From assembly GCA_023428645.1 (NCBI GenBank), contig JAEYXD010000230.1:1-13787 (forward strand): a stretch of 13,787 nt of DNA, in the 5' to 3' direction. Positions 6,354 through 13,713 of this stretch are shown here, piece after piece. The position numbers and the translations under genes were made by a program. Source of the stretch: Pseudomonadota bacterium. Its GTDB lineage: Bacteria > Pseudomonadota > Gammaproteobacteria > Steroidobacterales > Steroidobacteraceae. Under the pieces are notes generated by a model. The model was not told the DNA's origin and did no database searches. It saw only the letters and a program-made list of their open reading frames with translations. Within the stretch, counting starts at the first letter, position 1. Each line of letters starts with the position of its first letter.

Positions 6354-7961
6354 ATGAGCTGGAAGCGTCAGTTGTTTCTGTGGCATCGCTGGATGGGCAT
6401 CTCGTTGTGCCTGTTCTTCGCGCTGTGGTTCGTGAGCGGCATCTTCATGATGTACGTGCCGTTTCCGGAGCTCACACGTCCGGAACGGCTTGCCGGCGCG
6501 CAACCGCTGACATCGGCCGCTGTACGGCTCACGCCGGGCGAGGCGGTCGCGCGCCTCGAGCCGCGAGACTTCGCGACACGCGCCACGCCGAGCACCATCG
6601 AGGCGCTTGCTATCGAAGAGGCATCGGCAGGCATCGGCGTGCCGCGCTCCATTCGTCTGGTCATGATTCTCGGCCGGCCCGCGTACGTCGTGCATGTCGG
6701 TGGGGCACAGCCGCGCGTCGTCTTCGCGGACGACGGCACCGTGCTGCGCGAAGTCACACCGCCGATGGGGCAGGCCGCCGCCGCGGCATTCAGCGCCCGC
6801 CGCGGCCACGACATCAGCGCGATCGAATACGAAGGCGCCGTGCACACCGACCAATGGACCGTGTCGGGAGGGCTCAACGCGCATCGACCGCTGCTGCGAT
6901 ATGCGTTGCACGATGAAGACGGGACGAACCTGTATGTGTCCTCACGCACCGGGGAGGTCGTGCGCGACACGCACTCGACCGAACGCGTGTTGAACTACTT
7001 CGGCGCGGTGACGCACTGGTTGTATCCGACGTTCATCCGCAAGTATCCGCTCGCATGGGAATGGCTCGTCGACATCGTGTCCTTCGGCGGCGTCGTGATC
7101 GCCGTCACCGGGCTGTGGATCGGGCTGCTGCGGTGGAAGCGTCGGCCGCAACCCGGCAAGTCGCACGTGCCGTATCGCGGCCTGATGCGCTGGCACTATC
7201 TGACTGGCATCACGTTCGGGCTCGTGACGGTGACGTGGGTGTTCAGTGGCCTGATGTCGATGAATCCACTGAGCCTGAATCCGTCATCGCAGCCCAGCGA
7301 GGCGCAGGCACTGGTCTTCGCCGGACGATCGCTGCAGGCGAGCGATTTCGAGGTTCCGGCGCAGGGCTTTGGCGCGGACGCGATCGAGGCCGTCTTGTTT
7401 CACTACGCCGGGCAGGCGTTCTATCGCGTGACGGATCGCGACGGTACGCTGCGCATCGTCGCGGGCAATGCCGCTGCGGTCGAGTTCCCGCAGGGCCAGG
7501 CCATGCTCGAACGGGCGTCCGAGTTGTTACCGAGCGCGCGCATCGTCGAGGCGCGGACGCTCACCGACTACGACGACTATTACTACGCGCGTCGGCCCGA
7601 GCGAGGCGGGCGCCCGCTGCCGGCGCTCCGCGTGCGCTTCGATGACGAACAGCGGACCTGGTTTCATCTCGATCCGCGCACGGGCGAGATCCTGGAGCGC
7701 AGCACGCGGACCAATCGCGCGTACCGCTGGCTCTATAACGGCTTGCACTCGTTCGATCTGTGGTGGTTGTGGCAGCGGCGCCCGCTGTGGGACATCGTGG
7801 TGATCGCCTTTTCGCTCGGCGGCGCGGTGCTGTCGAGCATCGGCGTCGTCATCGGCTGGCGCCGGCTGCGTTACAAGCAGCGGCGGCGCGCGCCTCAAGA
7901 AGGATCGGCGCGGCCGCGCGGCGCGGCGCCCGCACCGATCCCGACGCGTTCTCACCAATAG
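6354..7961 (+). CDS. PepSY-associated transmembrane protein, probable siderophore-linked reductase
   Basis: A 535-residue inner-membrane protein with four hydrophobic helices: about 13-35 (WMGISLCLFFALWFVSGIF), 238-259, 281-302 and 479-501. Two large periplasmic-type regions (about 40-215 and 305-460) hold PepSY-like repeats with DGTVLREV, SRTGEVVRDT and DPRTGEILER. Histidines lie at or near helix ends: His11 (LWHRW), His221 (VTHWLYPTF), His281 (RWHYLTG) and His465 (GLHSFD). This pattern resembles PepSY_TM ferrisiderophore reductases such as FoxB, where paired His residues bind haem. A haem-linked reductive iron-release role is therefore inferred. It is probably co-transcribed with the receptor 48 bp upstream. 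The tail (about 505-535) is basic and proline-rich. Its stop overlaps the end of the convergent PRC-barrel gene by 10 bp. Confidence 0.85.
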   Translation: MSWKRQLFLWHRWMGISLCLFFALWFVSGIFMMYVPFPELTRPERLAGAQPLTSAAVRLTPGEAVARLEPRDFATRATPSTIEALAIEEASAGIGVPRSIRLVMILGRPAYVVHVGGAQPRVVFADDGTVLREVTPPMGQAAAAAFSARRGHDISAIEYEGAVHTDQWTVSGGLNAHRPLLRYALHDEDGTNLYVSSRTGEVVRDTHSTERVLNYFGAVTHWLYPTFIRKYPLAWEWLVDIVSFGGVVIAVTGLWIGLLRWKRRPQPGKSHVPYRGLMRWHYLTGITFGLVTVTWVFSGLMSMNPLSLNPSSQPSEAQALVFAGRSLQASDFEVPAQGFGADAIEAVLFHYAGQAFYRVTDRDGTLRIVAGNAAAVEFPQGQAMLERASELLPSARIVEARTLTDYDDYYYARRPERGGRPLPALRVRFDDEQRTWFHLDPRTGEILERSTRTNRAYRWLYNGLHSFDLWWLWQRRPLWDIVVIAFSLGGAVLSSIGVVIGWRRLRYKQRRRAPQEGSARPRGAAPAPIPTRSHQ

Positions 7962-8314
7962 CGAGGCGCGTTGTAGTAGTCGTACACCTGCGTGCGGAAC
8001 TGCGTGCCGTCACCCGCGGTGAGCTCTTCCAGGGTGTACGCCGGTGCGTTCTTGAGTTGATCCTTCGTCAGGTTCACGACATAGCCGCCTGCGTTCTCGT
8101 CGTAGTCCAGCACGCTCCACGGCAGCGGATGAAACTTCTCGCCCATCCCGAGGAACCCGCCGAAGCCCACGACCGCGAACATGATGTTGTTCGACAGCTT
8201 GTCCAGCACGATGTCCTCGACCTTGCCGATCGTCGCGCCGCTTTGATCCTTGACGTGGGTGCCGATCACCTTCTTCGCGCGAATCGCTTGGGTATGTCCG
8301 GTAACAGTCGTCAT
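7952..8314 (-). CDS. PRC-barrel domain-containing protein
   Basis: A 120-residue protein with a PRC-barrel core at about 10-85: RAKKVIGTHVKDQSG, IGKVEDIVLDKLSNN, FAVVGFGGFLGMGEKFHPLP and WSVLDYDENAGGYVV. The C-terminal YTLEELTAGDGTQFRTQVYD and following YYNAPRYW is typical of stand-alone PRC-barrel proteins in proteobacteria, which are often stress-associated and of uncertain biochemical role. There is no signal peptide. The start is very well supported by GGAGGT 6 nt before the ATG. The gene converges with the PepSY gene, overlapping its last 10 bp. A separate promoter probably lies in the 109-bp gap to cobQ, but I could not assign one. Confidence 0.88.
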   Translation of the reverse strand: MTTVTGHTQAIRAKKVIGTHVKDQSGATIGKVEDIVLDKLSNNIMFAVVGFGGFLGMGEKFHPLPWSVLDYDENAGGYVVNLTKDQLKNAPAYTLEELTAGDGTQFRTQVYDYYNAPRYW

Positions 8315-8345
8315 GGTGTGACCTCCTGATATGAGTTAGAGGTGT

Positions 8346-8364
8346 CGCGCTGTCCTTCAGCGCG
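8346..8364. other. Hairpin between cobQ and the PRC-barrel gene
   Basis: CGCGCTG-TCCTT-CAGCGCG is a perfect 7-bp stem with a 5-nt loop, in the 109-bp gap after cobQ and 32 bp before the PRC-barrel start. It could be a processing or Rho-associated structure at the end of the btuB-cobQ transcript, or a leader hairpin of the PRC-barrel mRNA. No T-run follows it on the minus strand, so it is not called a terminator. Confidence 0.35.
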
Positions 8365-8423
8365 CATGACCCAACAATGAAACGACTGCGCCAAGGTTCC
8401 ACCGCGTTGCTGTCGTCCGAAAA

Positions 8424-9911
8424 TCACCGGCGATGTGCTGACCGAGCGCCTTCGGCGATGGCGAGCAGCTCGTCGACGGCAAGCGAGCGTTCGAGCGTCG
8501 CCGCGATCTCGTCGAGCGCGGCATTCGTGCGCACGTGTTGATCGACGCCATCGGATCGAACACCGAATGTCTGCAGCAACGCCGCGCGGTAGGCTCTCGA
8601 GTGGAACAGGCCGTGGAGGTGGCAGCCGAACACGCGACCGTTCTCGCTCAGGGCGCCATCGCAGCTGCCGTCGTCGAAGTGAATCATGGGTCGCAACATG
8701 CCTTGGCCGCTGGAGCGGCCGATGTGCATCTCATAGCCGCTGACCCGTGCGCCCGTCGCCGCTTCCGTGCCACGAACCTCACGCACTACCTTGGTCGCCG
8801 TCATTTCCGTCACGAGGTCGAGCAGCCCGAAGCCGTCGATCGCGTCGCACGCGCCCTCGATGCGTTGCGGGTCGCGGACGGCATGCCCGAGCATCTGCAT
8901 GCCCGCGCAGATGCCGAGGACGCGCCCGCCGCGACGCAGATACGCGTGCAGATCGTGCTGCCAGCCGCAATCGCGCAGCAGCGCGAGGTCCGCGATCGTC
9001 GACTTGCTGCCCGGAAGGATGACGAGATCGAGATCGAAGGGCAGGGGTTCGCGCGGATCGAGAAAGCGCAAGCGTACGTCAGGCTCGTGCAGTAGCGGAT
9101 CGAAATCGTCGCAGTTCGCAATATGCGCGAGCCGCACGACGCCGATGTGAGCGACACGCGTGGCGCCCGTGCCATGCGATGCGGCGACTTCCATGCGCAG
9201 GGCATCTTCTTCTGGCAACAACATGGCCTGTGGCATCCAGGGCACGACGCCGCGGCTCGGCCACCCCGTCCGCTGCTCGATCGTCGCGAGGCCCGCGTCG
9301 AACAGCGCCAGGTCGCCGCGAAACTTGTTGATGATGAAGCCGCGAATGCGGGCGCGATCCGCCTCCTCGAGCACTGCGTGGGCGCCGATGAGCGACGCGA
9401 TCACGTGGCCCCGATCGATGTCGCCGACGAGTACCACCGGCACGTCCGCCGCGTGCGCGAACCCCATGTTCGCGATGTCGTGCTGCCGCAAATTCGTCTC
9501 GGCCGGGCTGCCCGCGCCTTCGACGACGACCCAGTCGGCGGCCTGCGCGAGCGCGCGATGGCTCGCGACCGCAATCTCGAGCAGCTCGCGTTTGTCGCGT
9601 CCGTGCGCGCGTGCCTGAAATTCACCGACGCGCTCGCCGCGCACGATCAATTGCGCCGTTTGATCGCTCTGGGGCTTCAGCAGAATCGGGTTCATGTCGA
9701 CGCTCGGCGGCACGCGACAGGCGAGCGCCTGCAATGCCGTCGAGCGCCCGATCTCACCGCCGTCCGCGGCGACGGCGGCATTGTTCGACATGTTTTGCGG
9801 CTTGAACGGCCGCACCTGCCAGCCCCGATTCGCCAGCAGCCGGCACAGTCCCGCGACGAGCACCGTCTTGCCGACGTCGGAACCGCAGCCCTGAATCATC
9901 AGCGATGGCAT
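8424..9911 (-). CDS. cobQ: Cobyric acid synthase (glutamine-hydrolysing)
   Basis: A 495-residue cytoplasmic enzyme that amidates carboxylate side chains of adenosylcobyrinic acid diamide using glutamine and ATP, in cobalamin biosynthesis. The N-terminal dethiobiotin-synthetase-like domain begins MPSLMIQGCGSDVGKT (P-loop 8-16) and continues FKPQNMSNNA (36-45), VEGAGSPAETNL (130-141) and GDIDRGHV (163-170). The C-terminal class-I-like glutaminase domain has LPGSKSTIADL (299-309), nucleophile Cys335 in GICAGMQMLG and His433 in CHLHGLF. All key motifs are intact and the length is normal. The frame stays open upstream within btuB, but ATG 9911 is chosen because homologues begin at this point; only a weak GGGAT precedes it. 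btuB ends 32 bp upstream, so both genes probably lie under the same B12 riboswitch. Confidence 0.95.
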   Translation of the reverse strand: MPSLMIQGCGSDVGKTVLVAGLCRLLANRGWQVRPFKPQNMSNNAAVAADGGEIGRSTALQALACRVPPSVDMNPILLKPQSDQTAQLIVRGERVGEFQARAHGRDKRELLEIAVASHRALAQAADWVVVEGAGSPAETNLRQHDIANMGFAHAADVPVVLVGDIDRGHVIASLIGAHAVLEEADRARIRGFIINKFRGDLALFDAGLATIEQRTGWPSRGVVPWMPQAMLLPEEDALRMEVAASHGTGATRVAHIGVVRLAHIANCDDFDPLLHEPDVRLRFLDPREPLPFDLDLVILPGSKSTIADLALLRDCGWQHDLHAYLRRGGRVLGICAGMQMLGHAVRDPQRIEGACDAIDGFGLLDLVTEMTATKVVREVRGTEAATGARVSGYEMHIGRSSGQGMLRPMIHFDDGSCDGALSENGRVFGCHLHGLFHSRAYRAALLQTFGVRSDGVDQHVRTNAALDEIAATLERSLAVDELLAIAEGARSAHRR

Positions 9912-9943
9912 GTCGGATCCCGCAAGAGGGCAGCCACGGAAGG

Positions 9944-11893
9944 CTACGGCGTCACGCGCACGCCGATGTACGCGGTGCGCCCGAGCGTGCCGTAGCGACT
10001 CACCGTTTCGTAGGCCTCGTCGAGCACGTTCTCGATGCGGCCGTAGAGCTCGATGCGATCGGACCACCGGTACGACGCCCGCAGATCGACGAGCGTGTAT
10101 GCGCGCAGCACAGTCCGGTTCGCGACATCGTCGAAGCTCCGGCCGACGTACTGCGCCGCGAGCGTCGTCGTTAGCGGAATCCGCCACGCGTACGTCAGCG
10201 CCGCGGCCGCCGCATCGCGTGGCCGGCGTGCCAGCTCGTTGCCGAAGTTCGCGGACGCGCGGGTGTCGACGCGTGCATCGAGGCCCGTGTAGTTCGCGGT
10301 GAACGAGAGGCGCTCGGCGAGCTGCCCCGTCAGTGCGAGCTCGTAGCCATCGGCACGCGTCCGCGCGAGGTTTTGGTAATAGCCCTCGGGCTGCGCGGCG
10401 CAATTCGGCGCGATCGCGCCGCCGTAGCACGACACGAAATCGATCATGTTGTCGATCTCGCGCTCGAAGTACGTCGCGGACACGACGAGCCTGTCCTTGA
10501 ACAAGCGCTGTTCGACGCCGACGTCCCAATCCCTGGCATCTTCCGGGTCGAGCGTCGGGGTTCCGTACTGGCTGTAGAGTTGATACAGCGTCGGTGCCTT
10601 GAAGCCTCCGCCGTAGCTCGCGCGGAGCAGCGTCGCTGTCGTGACCGACCACGCCGCCGCGAGCTGCGCGGACGTGTTGTCGCCGAAGGTTTCGTGATCG
10701 TCGTAGCGCAGACCGCCGGTCAGCGTCAGCCCGCGCAGCGGCGCGATTTGCACCTGCGCGTAGATGCTGTCCAGCACGACGTCACGATCGAGCGGGATCG
10801 GATTCGGCTCGAACGTCGTCGGTGCCGAGGTCGTCAGCGCCGACCGCTCGCGCTCGATGCCGAACACGCCGCTGATGCGCTCGTTCAGGGTGAGCGTGCC
10901 TTGATACTCGTAACGCACGTTCGTGCCTTGCGCGTCGAGCGTCGTGGGCACGCTGGACGCCGGGTCGGTGCTTTTGCGATCGGTGTCCGTGTGCGCGACG
11001 CCGATGCGGTGCTGCAGGCGGTTGCCGAACGAATCGATCCTGACGCCCGCGTAGCTCACCCATTCGTCCGTCGTGCCGTATTCAGGCGTATCGGCGAAGC
11101 TGTAGACGGGCGGCGGAAAGCCGTCGAATTCCGCATGTGCGCTCGACCACGTCGTGCGTGCTTCGAGGCGCACGCCGTCCACGAGCTGCCACACGCCTTG
11201 CGCGCTCACGCCGCGGTTGCGATAGCCGTCGTCTTCGCGGCCGCCGCGATCTGCGGCGAACGCCGAGATGCCGTCGGTCGTCAGATAGCCGACGCCGACG
11301 CGCCAGCCGAATCGCTCACTGCCGGCTTGCGCACGTGCCATCGCTTGCAGTGTGCCGAGCGATCCGCCTTGCACGTCGAGCGTCGTCGTGAGCGGGCCGC
11401 TCGGCTCGGGCGTGACGATGTTCACGACGCCGCCGATTGCCTGGCTGCCCCACAGCGTCGACTGCGCGCCGCGCAGCACTTCGATCCGCGACACATCGTC
11501 GATGAGCAAATTCGCGAAGTCGAATGCGCCGCCGACCGACGCCGGATCGTTCAGCTTGACGCCATTGATCAGGACGACGGTGTGATCGGTTTCCGCGCCG
11601 CGAATGCGCAGCGACGTCGTGCCGCCGAGCCCGCCGTTGCGGCTCACGCCCACACCCGGCGTCATGCTCAAGAGGTCGGCGACGGTGGTCTTTTGCGATT
11701 CGCGCGTCTGCTCCGCCGAGAGCACGGTGATCGAGTCGCCGACCGAGGCAAGGTCGGCGGGCGCGCGCGTCGCCGTCACGACGATACGGGCGATGGATTC
11801 CTGATCGGCGGCGACAGCCGTCGATGTGGCGAGACCAAGGGCAATAACGACTCGCAGACCGCGAGCCTGAATGGGGCGATGCGAAGCAAACAC
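9944..11893 (-). CDS. btuB: BtuB-type TonB-dependent vitamin B12 receptor
   Basis: A 649-residue outer-membrane receptor. The signal peptide is about 1-28 (ends TSTAVA), followed by a TonB box region (ARIVVTATR, 35-43). The plug domain spans about 50-160 (TVADLLSMTPGVGVSRNGG; LRIRGAETDHTVVLINGVKL; IEVLRGAQSTLWGSQAIGG), then the barrel. The plug motifs match BtuB/cobalamin receptors. The cobalamin riboswitch upstream and cobQ downstream make B12 or another corrinoid the likely substrate. The start is GTG at 11893 with GGAG 7 nt upstream; that ribosome-binding site can be sequestered by a leader helix. The C-terminus reads YIGVRVTP and lacks the terminal aromatic residue usual for outer-membrane barrels. 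Confidence 0.9.
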   Translation of the reverse strand: MFASHRPIQARGLRVVIALGLATSTAVAADQESIARIVVTATRAPADLASVGDSITVLSAEQTRESQKTTVADLLSMTPGVGVSRNGGLGGTTSLRIRGAETDHTVVLINGVKLNDPASVGGAFDFANLLIDDVSRIEVLRGAQSTLWGSQAIGGVVNIVTPEPSGPLTTTLDVQGGSLGTLQAMARAQAGSERFGWRVGVGYLTTDGISAFAADRGGREDDGYRNRGVSAQGVWQLVDGVRLEARTTWSSAHAEFDGFPPPVYSFADTPEYGTTDEWVSYAGVRIDSFGNRLQHRIGVAHTDTDRKSTDPASSVPTTLDAQGTNVRYEYQGTLTLNERISGVFGIERERSALTTSAPTTFEPNPIPLDRDVVLDSIYAQVQIAPLRGLTLTGGLRYDDHETFGDNTSAQLAAAWSVTTATLLRASYGGGFKAPTLYQLYSQYGTPTLDPEDARDWDVGVEQRLFKDRLVVSATYFEREIDNMIDFVSCYGGAIAPNCAAQPEGYYQNLARTRADGYELALTGQLAERLSFTANYTGLDARVDTRASANFGNELARRPRDAAAAALTYAWRIPLTTTLAAQYVGRSFDDVANRTVLRAYTLVDLRASYRWSDRIELYGRIENVLDEAYETVSRYGTLGRTAYIGVRVTP

Positions 11894-11901
11894 AGAAGTT
11901 C

Positions 11902-11958
11902 TCCGAGCGATGTCGACACAGGTGAATCACGAGGATTCACGACCCGTCGTCACTCGGA
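11902..11958 (-). promoter_or_regulatory. Putative translational expression platform of the B12 riboswitch
   Basis: In the btuB leader RNA, UCCGAGUGA (11958-11950) can pair with UCGCUCGGA (11910-11902) as a 9-bp helix with one G-U pair. This covers most of the btuB GGAG ribosome-binding site (11904-11901). Nested inside is a perfect hairpin, GTGAATC-N5-GATTCAC (11940-11922). An upstream GTCGTC (12001-11996) can pair with GACGAC (11951-11946), which overlaps the outer helix by two bases and could act as an alternative anti-sequester pairing. No U-tract follows, so control is likely on translation. The pairings are seen in the sequence; the switching is inferred. Confidence 0.55.
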
Positions 11959-12002
11959 TGACCCGCTCGTTCGGCGCACCCCGGCCGATCGAATGGACGA
12001 CA

Positions 12003-12166
12003 GCGTTGAGCAGGTCTCCTGGCTCGCGGTATGTGGTTCCTGCATCGCCTTCCCGAACCCATTGGATTCAGTGGCCTCGTGATGCGGGATATGCCGCTTA
12101 CAGTTGCGGGGGCAGCCCGGGCTTCACCCGGTTCCCATTTCAATTCCCCGAAGGGAAACTCAACGC
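12003..12166 (-). promoter_or_regulatory. Cobalamin (AdoCbl) riboswitch
   Basis: A B12-sensing RNA upstream of btuB, read on the minus strand. The closing P1 stem is GCGTTGAG (12166-12159) with CTCAACGC (12010-12003), perfect over 8 bp. In order come the GGGAACCGGGTGAAGCCCGGG region (12136-12116), the conserved CTGCCCCCGCAACTGTAAGC core (12115-12094), the B12-box GCCACTG (12075-12069), GGGAAGGCGATGCAGG nearby, and GCCAGGAGACCTGC (12023-12010). All the hallmark blocks of the cobalamin riboswitch are present in the right order. Bound cobalamin is expected to lower expression of btuB and probably cobQ. Confidence 0.96.
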
Positions 12167-12173
12167 GGCGGCA

Positions 12174-12202
12174 AGAATGCTGACAAGCGGCAGTCGCGTC
12201 AA
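12174..12202 (-). promoter_or_regulatory. Candidate promoter of the riboswitch-btuB-cobQ transcript
   Basis: TTGACG (12202-12197) and CATTCT (12179-12174) are spaced by 17 bases. The -35 matches the sigma-70 consensus at 5 of 6 positions; the -10 is poor. The predicted start, about 12167, falls at the base of riboswitch stem P1, where a riboswitch transcript should begin. The position is the main support. An AT-rich tandem repeat (ATTCGAAA twice, 12260-12275) lies upstream, between this promoter and the pcm gene. Confidence 0.5.
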
Positions 12203-12293
12203 TGGTCCCGCCGTCCGCGCGTTCTGGGTGCCGCGGAGGCGGCGCTGGCTAAGTGGTTGATTCGAAAATTCGAAAATGTCCTGGTGCGATCGA

Positions 12294-13022
12294 TCAATGA
12301 GGATCGCGCTCGGGGCGCCTTAGCGGCACGAAGCGCACGGGAGAAATATCCGTCGTGCGCAGCCTGCCGGCGCTGTCCTTCTCGATGAGTTGCAGCTGCT
12401 GGCTGACCAGCCGCGGTCCTACCGGCACGATCATGCGGCCGCCCGGTTTCAATTGATCGAGCAGCGGCTGCGGGATGTGATCGGGCGCGGCGGTGACGAC
12501 GATGATGTCGAAGGGCGCGTGCTCGGACCAGCCGGCGTAGCCATCGCCGACGCGCGTCTCGATGTTGCGGTAATCCAGCTCGTCCAAGGTGAGCGCCGCG
12601 CGCGCCGCGAGTTCCGGCTCGAGCTCGATCGAATACACCTGCTCGACGATCTCGGCGAGCACCGCGGCCTGATAGCCAGAACCGGTGCCGACCTCGAGCG
12701 CGATGTCGCCCGCGGTGGGTCGCACCCGTTGCGTCATCAAAGCGACGATGTATGGCTGGGAGATCGTCTGACTCGCGCCGATCGGCAGCGGCGTGTCGGC
12801 GTAGGCGTGGCGTTGTTCGCTGGCGGGGACGAATCGATGCCGGGGCACCCGGCGCATCGCCGCAAGCACGCGCGTGTCGTCGATATCGCGCGCGGCCAGT
12901 TGTTGCTCGACCATGCGCACGCGCGCGGCCGTGAGTTCGTTGGGATCGGCGGCGCCGCTGTCGGCCCCGATCATGGCCAACACGCCACCGAGCAGAGCGT
13001 CGCGCAACTTGCCGATATCCAT
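12294..13022 (-). CDS. pcm: Protein-L-isoaspartate O-methyltransferase
   Basis: A 242-residue enzyme that uses S-adenosylmethionine to methylate isoaspartyl residues and begin repair of damaged proteins. Diagnostic motifs are RVLAAMRRVPRHRFVP (51-66), the family signature QTISQPYIVALM (85-96), SAM motif I LEVGTGSGYQAAVLAE (109-124), DIIVVTAAPDHIP (172-184) and LKPGGRMIVPVG (191-202). The frame stays open upstream, but that part runs into the neighbouring GST gene and has no homology, so ATG 13022 is preferred; an internal ATG (Met17, 12974) is an alternative. Residues 8-25 are hydrophobic and end in small residues, so a cleaved signal peptide and periplasmic location are possible, as in some Pcm relatives. 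The GST gene ends 55 bp upstream. Confidence 0.93.
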   Translation of the reverse strand: MDIGKLRDALLGGVLAMIGADSGAADPNELTAARVRMVEQQLAARDIDDTRVLAAMRRVPRHRFVPASEQRHAYADTPLPIGASQTISQPYIVALMTQRVRPTAGDIALEVGTGSGYQAAVLAEIVEQVYSIELEPELAARAALTLDELDYRNIETRVGDGYAGWSEHAPFDIIVVTAAPDHIPQPLLDQLKPGGRMIVPVGPRLVSQQLQLIEKDSAGRLRTTDISPVRFVPLRRPERDPH

Positions 13023-13077
13023 ATCGGTGCTATGCGCCGGTGTTCGCCGAGGTTCCGGGCTCGCTGCAGCAGCTCGT

Positions 13078-13713
13078 CTAGGGTTGCGGCCGCGTGTCGA
13101 ACTGATACGGCGTGCGCCGCGCGGGCGTCGTGGCGCCGAAGGTTCGTGTGAACTCCCGCAAGGCCGGATATGCATCGACACTCATCGTGCCTCGCCAGTC
13201 GAGGTGCTCGACGAGGCAGAACAGCGCGACCTCGTACACGCTCAGGTCCCGTGGCGGCAGCGCCCCGATCGTGCTCGCATGATGCGCGTCGAGCCACTGC
13301 AACGAGTTTGCCATTCCCGTGCGCAGCTTCACGAAGAACACATTGTCAGCGGGCAGCTTGCCGACGAGCGTGCCCATGATGATTTGAATCTGCGCGCTCA
13401 GACAGTGCCACACGAGCTCTTGCGCATTGCGTGATCGATCATCGCGCAGCTGCTCGGGCCACACGATGTCGGCCGGGCATTGCGCGGTCTCCGCGAGGGC
13501 GTGACAGATGTTGAGTGTGCCGAACAGCACAGCTGCGCCGCGACGAAGAATGGGTAGCTTCAGTGCCGGATTGCCGGCGTACCCGTCGCGCTCGAGCTCC
13601 GTCATGTCGTAGATGGGTACGAACTCGTAAGGCAGCTGCAGCGCTTCCGCAAAGATCAGCGTCATGCGCGTGTATGGAGAGCTGCGCCGACCGACGATTT
13701 GAATGCTGCTCAT
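13078..13713 (-). CDS. Glutathione S-transferase family protein
   Basis: A 211-residue protein from ATG 13713, with a thioredoxin-like N-terminal domain (SSIQIVGRRSSPYTRMTLIF, 2-21; NPALKLPIL, 49-57, with the cis-proline at 54) and an all-helical C-terminal domain (about 90-200). This is the cytosolic GST layout. The glutathione-site Glu/Asp-Ser usually found after the third strand is replaced by LFGTLNI (63-69), so glutathione binding may be altered and the substrate is unknown. The frame also opens at 13773, but the GST domain begins at the later ATG, which has GAG in a suitable upstream position. It is probably co-transcribed with pcm, 55 bp downstream. Confidence 0.85.
   Translation of the reverse strand: MSSIQIVGRRSSPYTRMTLIFAEALQLPYEFVPIYDMTELERDGYAGNPALKLPILRRGAAVLFGTLNICHALAETAQCPADIVWPEQLRDDRSRNAQELVWHCLSAQIQIIMGTLVGKLPADNVFFVKLRTGMANSLQWLDAHHASTIGALPPRDLSVYEVALFCLVEHLDWRGTMSVDAYPALREFTRTFGATTPARRTPYQFDTRPQP

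Noticed and set aside
8346..8364. Intrinsic terminator for btuB-cobQ
   Set aside because: The stem is good, but no T-run follows on the minus strand, so it was listed only as a hairpin.
8315..8423. Stress-sigma (GGAAC-type) promoter for the PRC-barrel gene
   Set aside because: A GGAAC motif is present on the minus strand, but no matching -10 element lies at the required spacing.
9912..10652. Upstream extension of cobQ (247 extra codons)
   Set aside because: The extension overlaps btuB in another frame and has no homology; the CobQ domain begins exactly at ATG 9911.
10373..12082. 569-codon open frame on the plus strand
   Set aside because: Antisense to btuB and its leader, rich in Arg/Ala/His with low-complexity composition and no family motifs; the minus-strand BtuB is clearly the gene.
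13023..13181. Upstream extension of pcm (53 codons)
   Set aside because: Arg/Pro-rich sequence overlapping the GST gene; not part of the methyltransferase fold.
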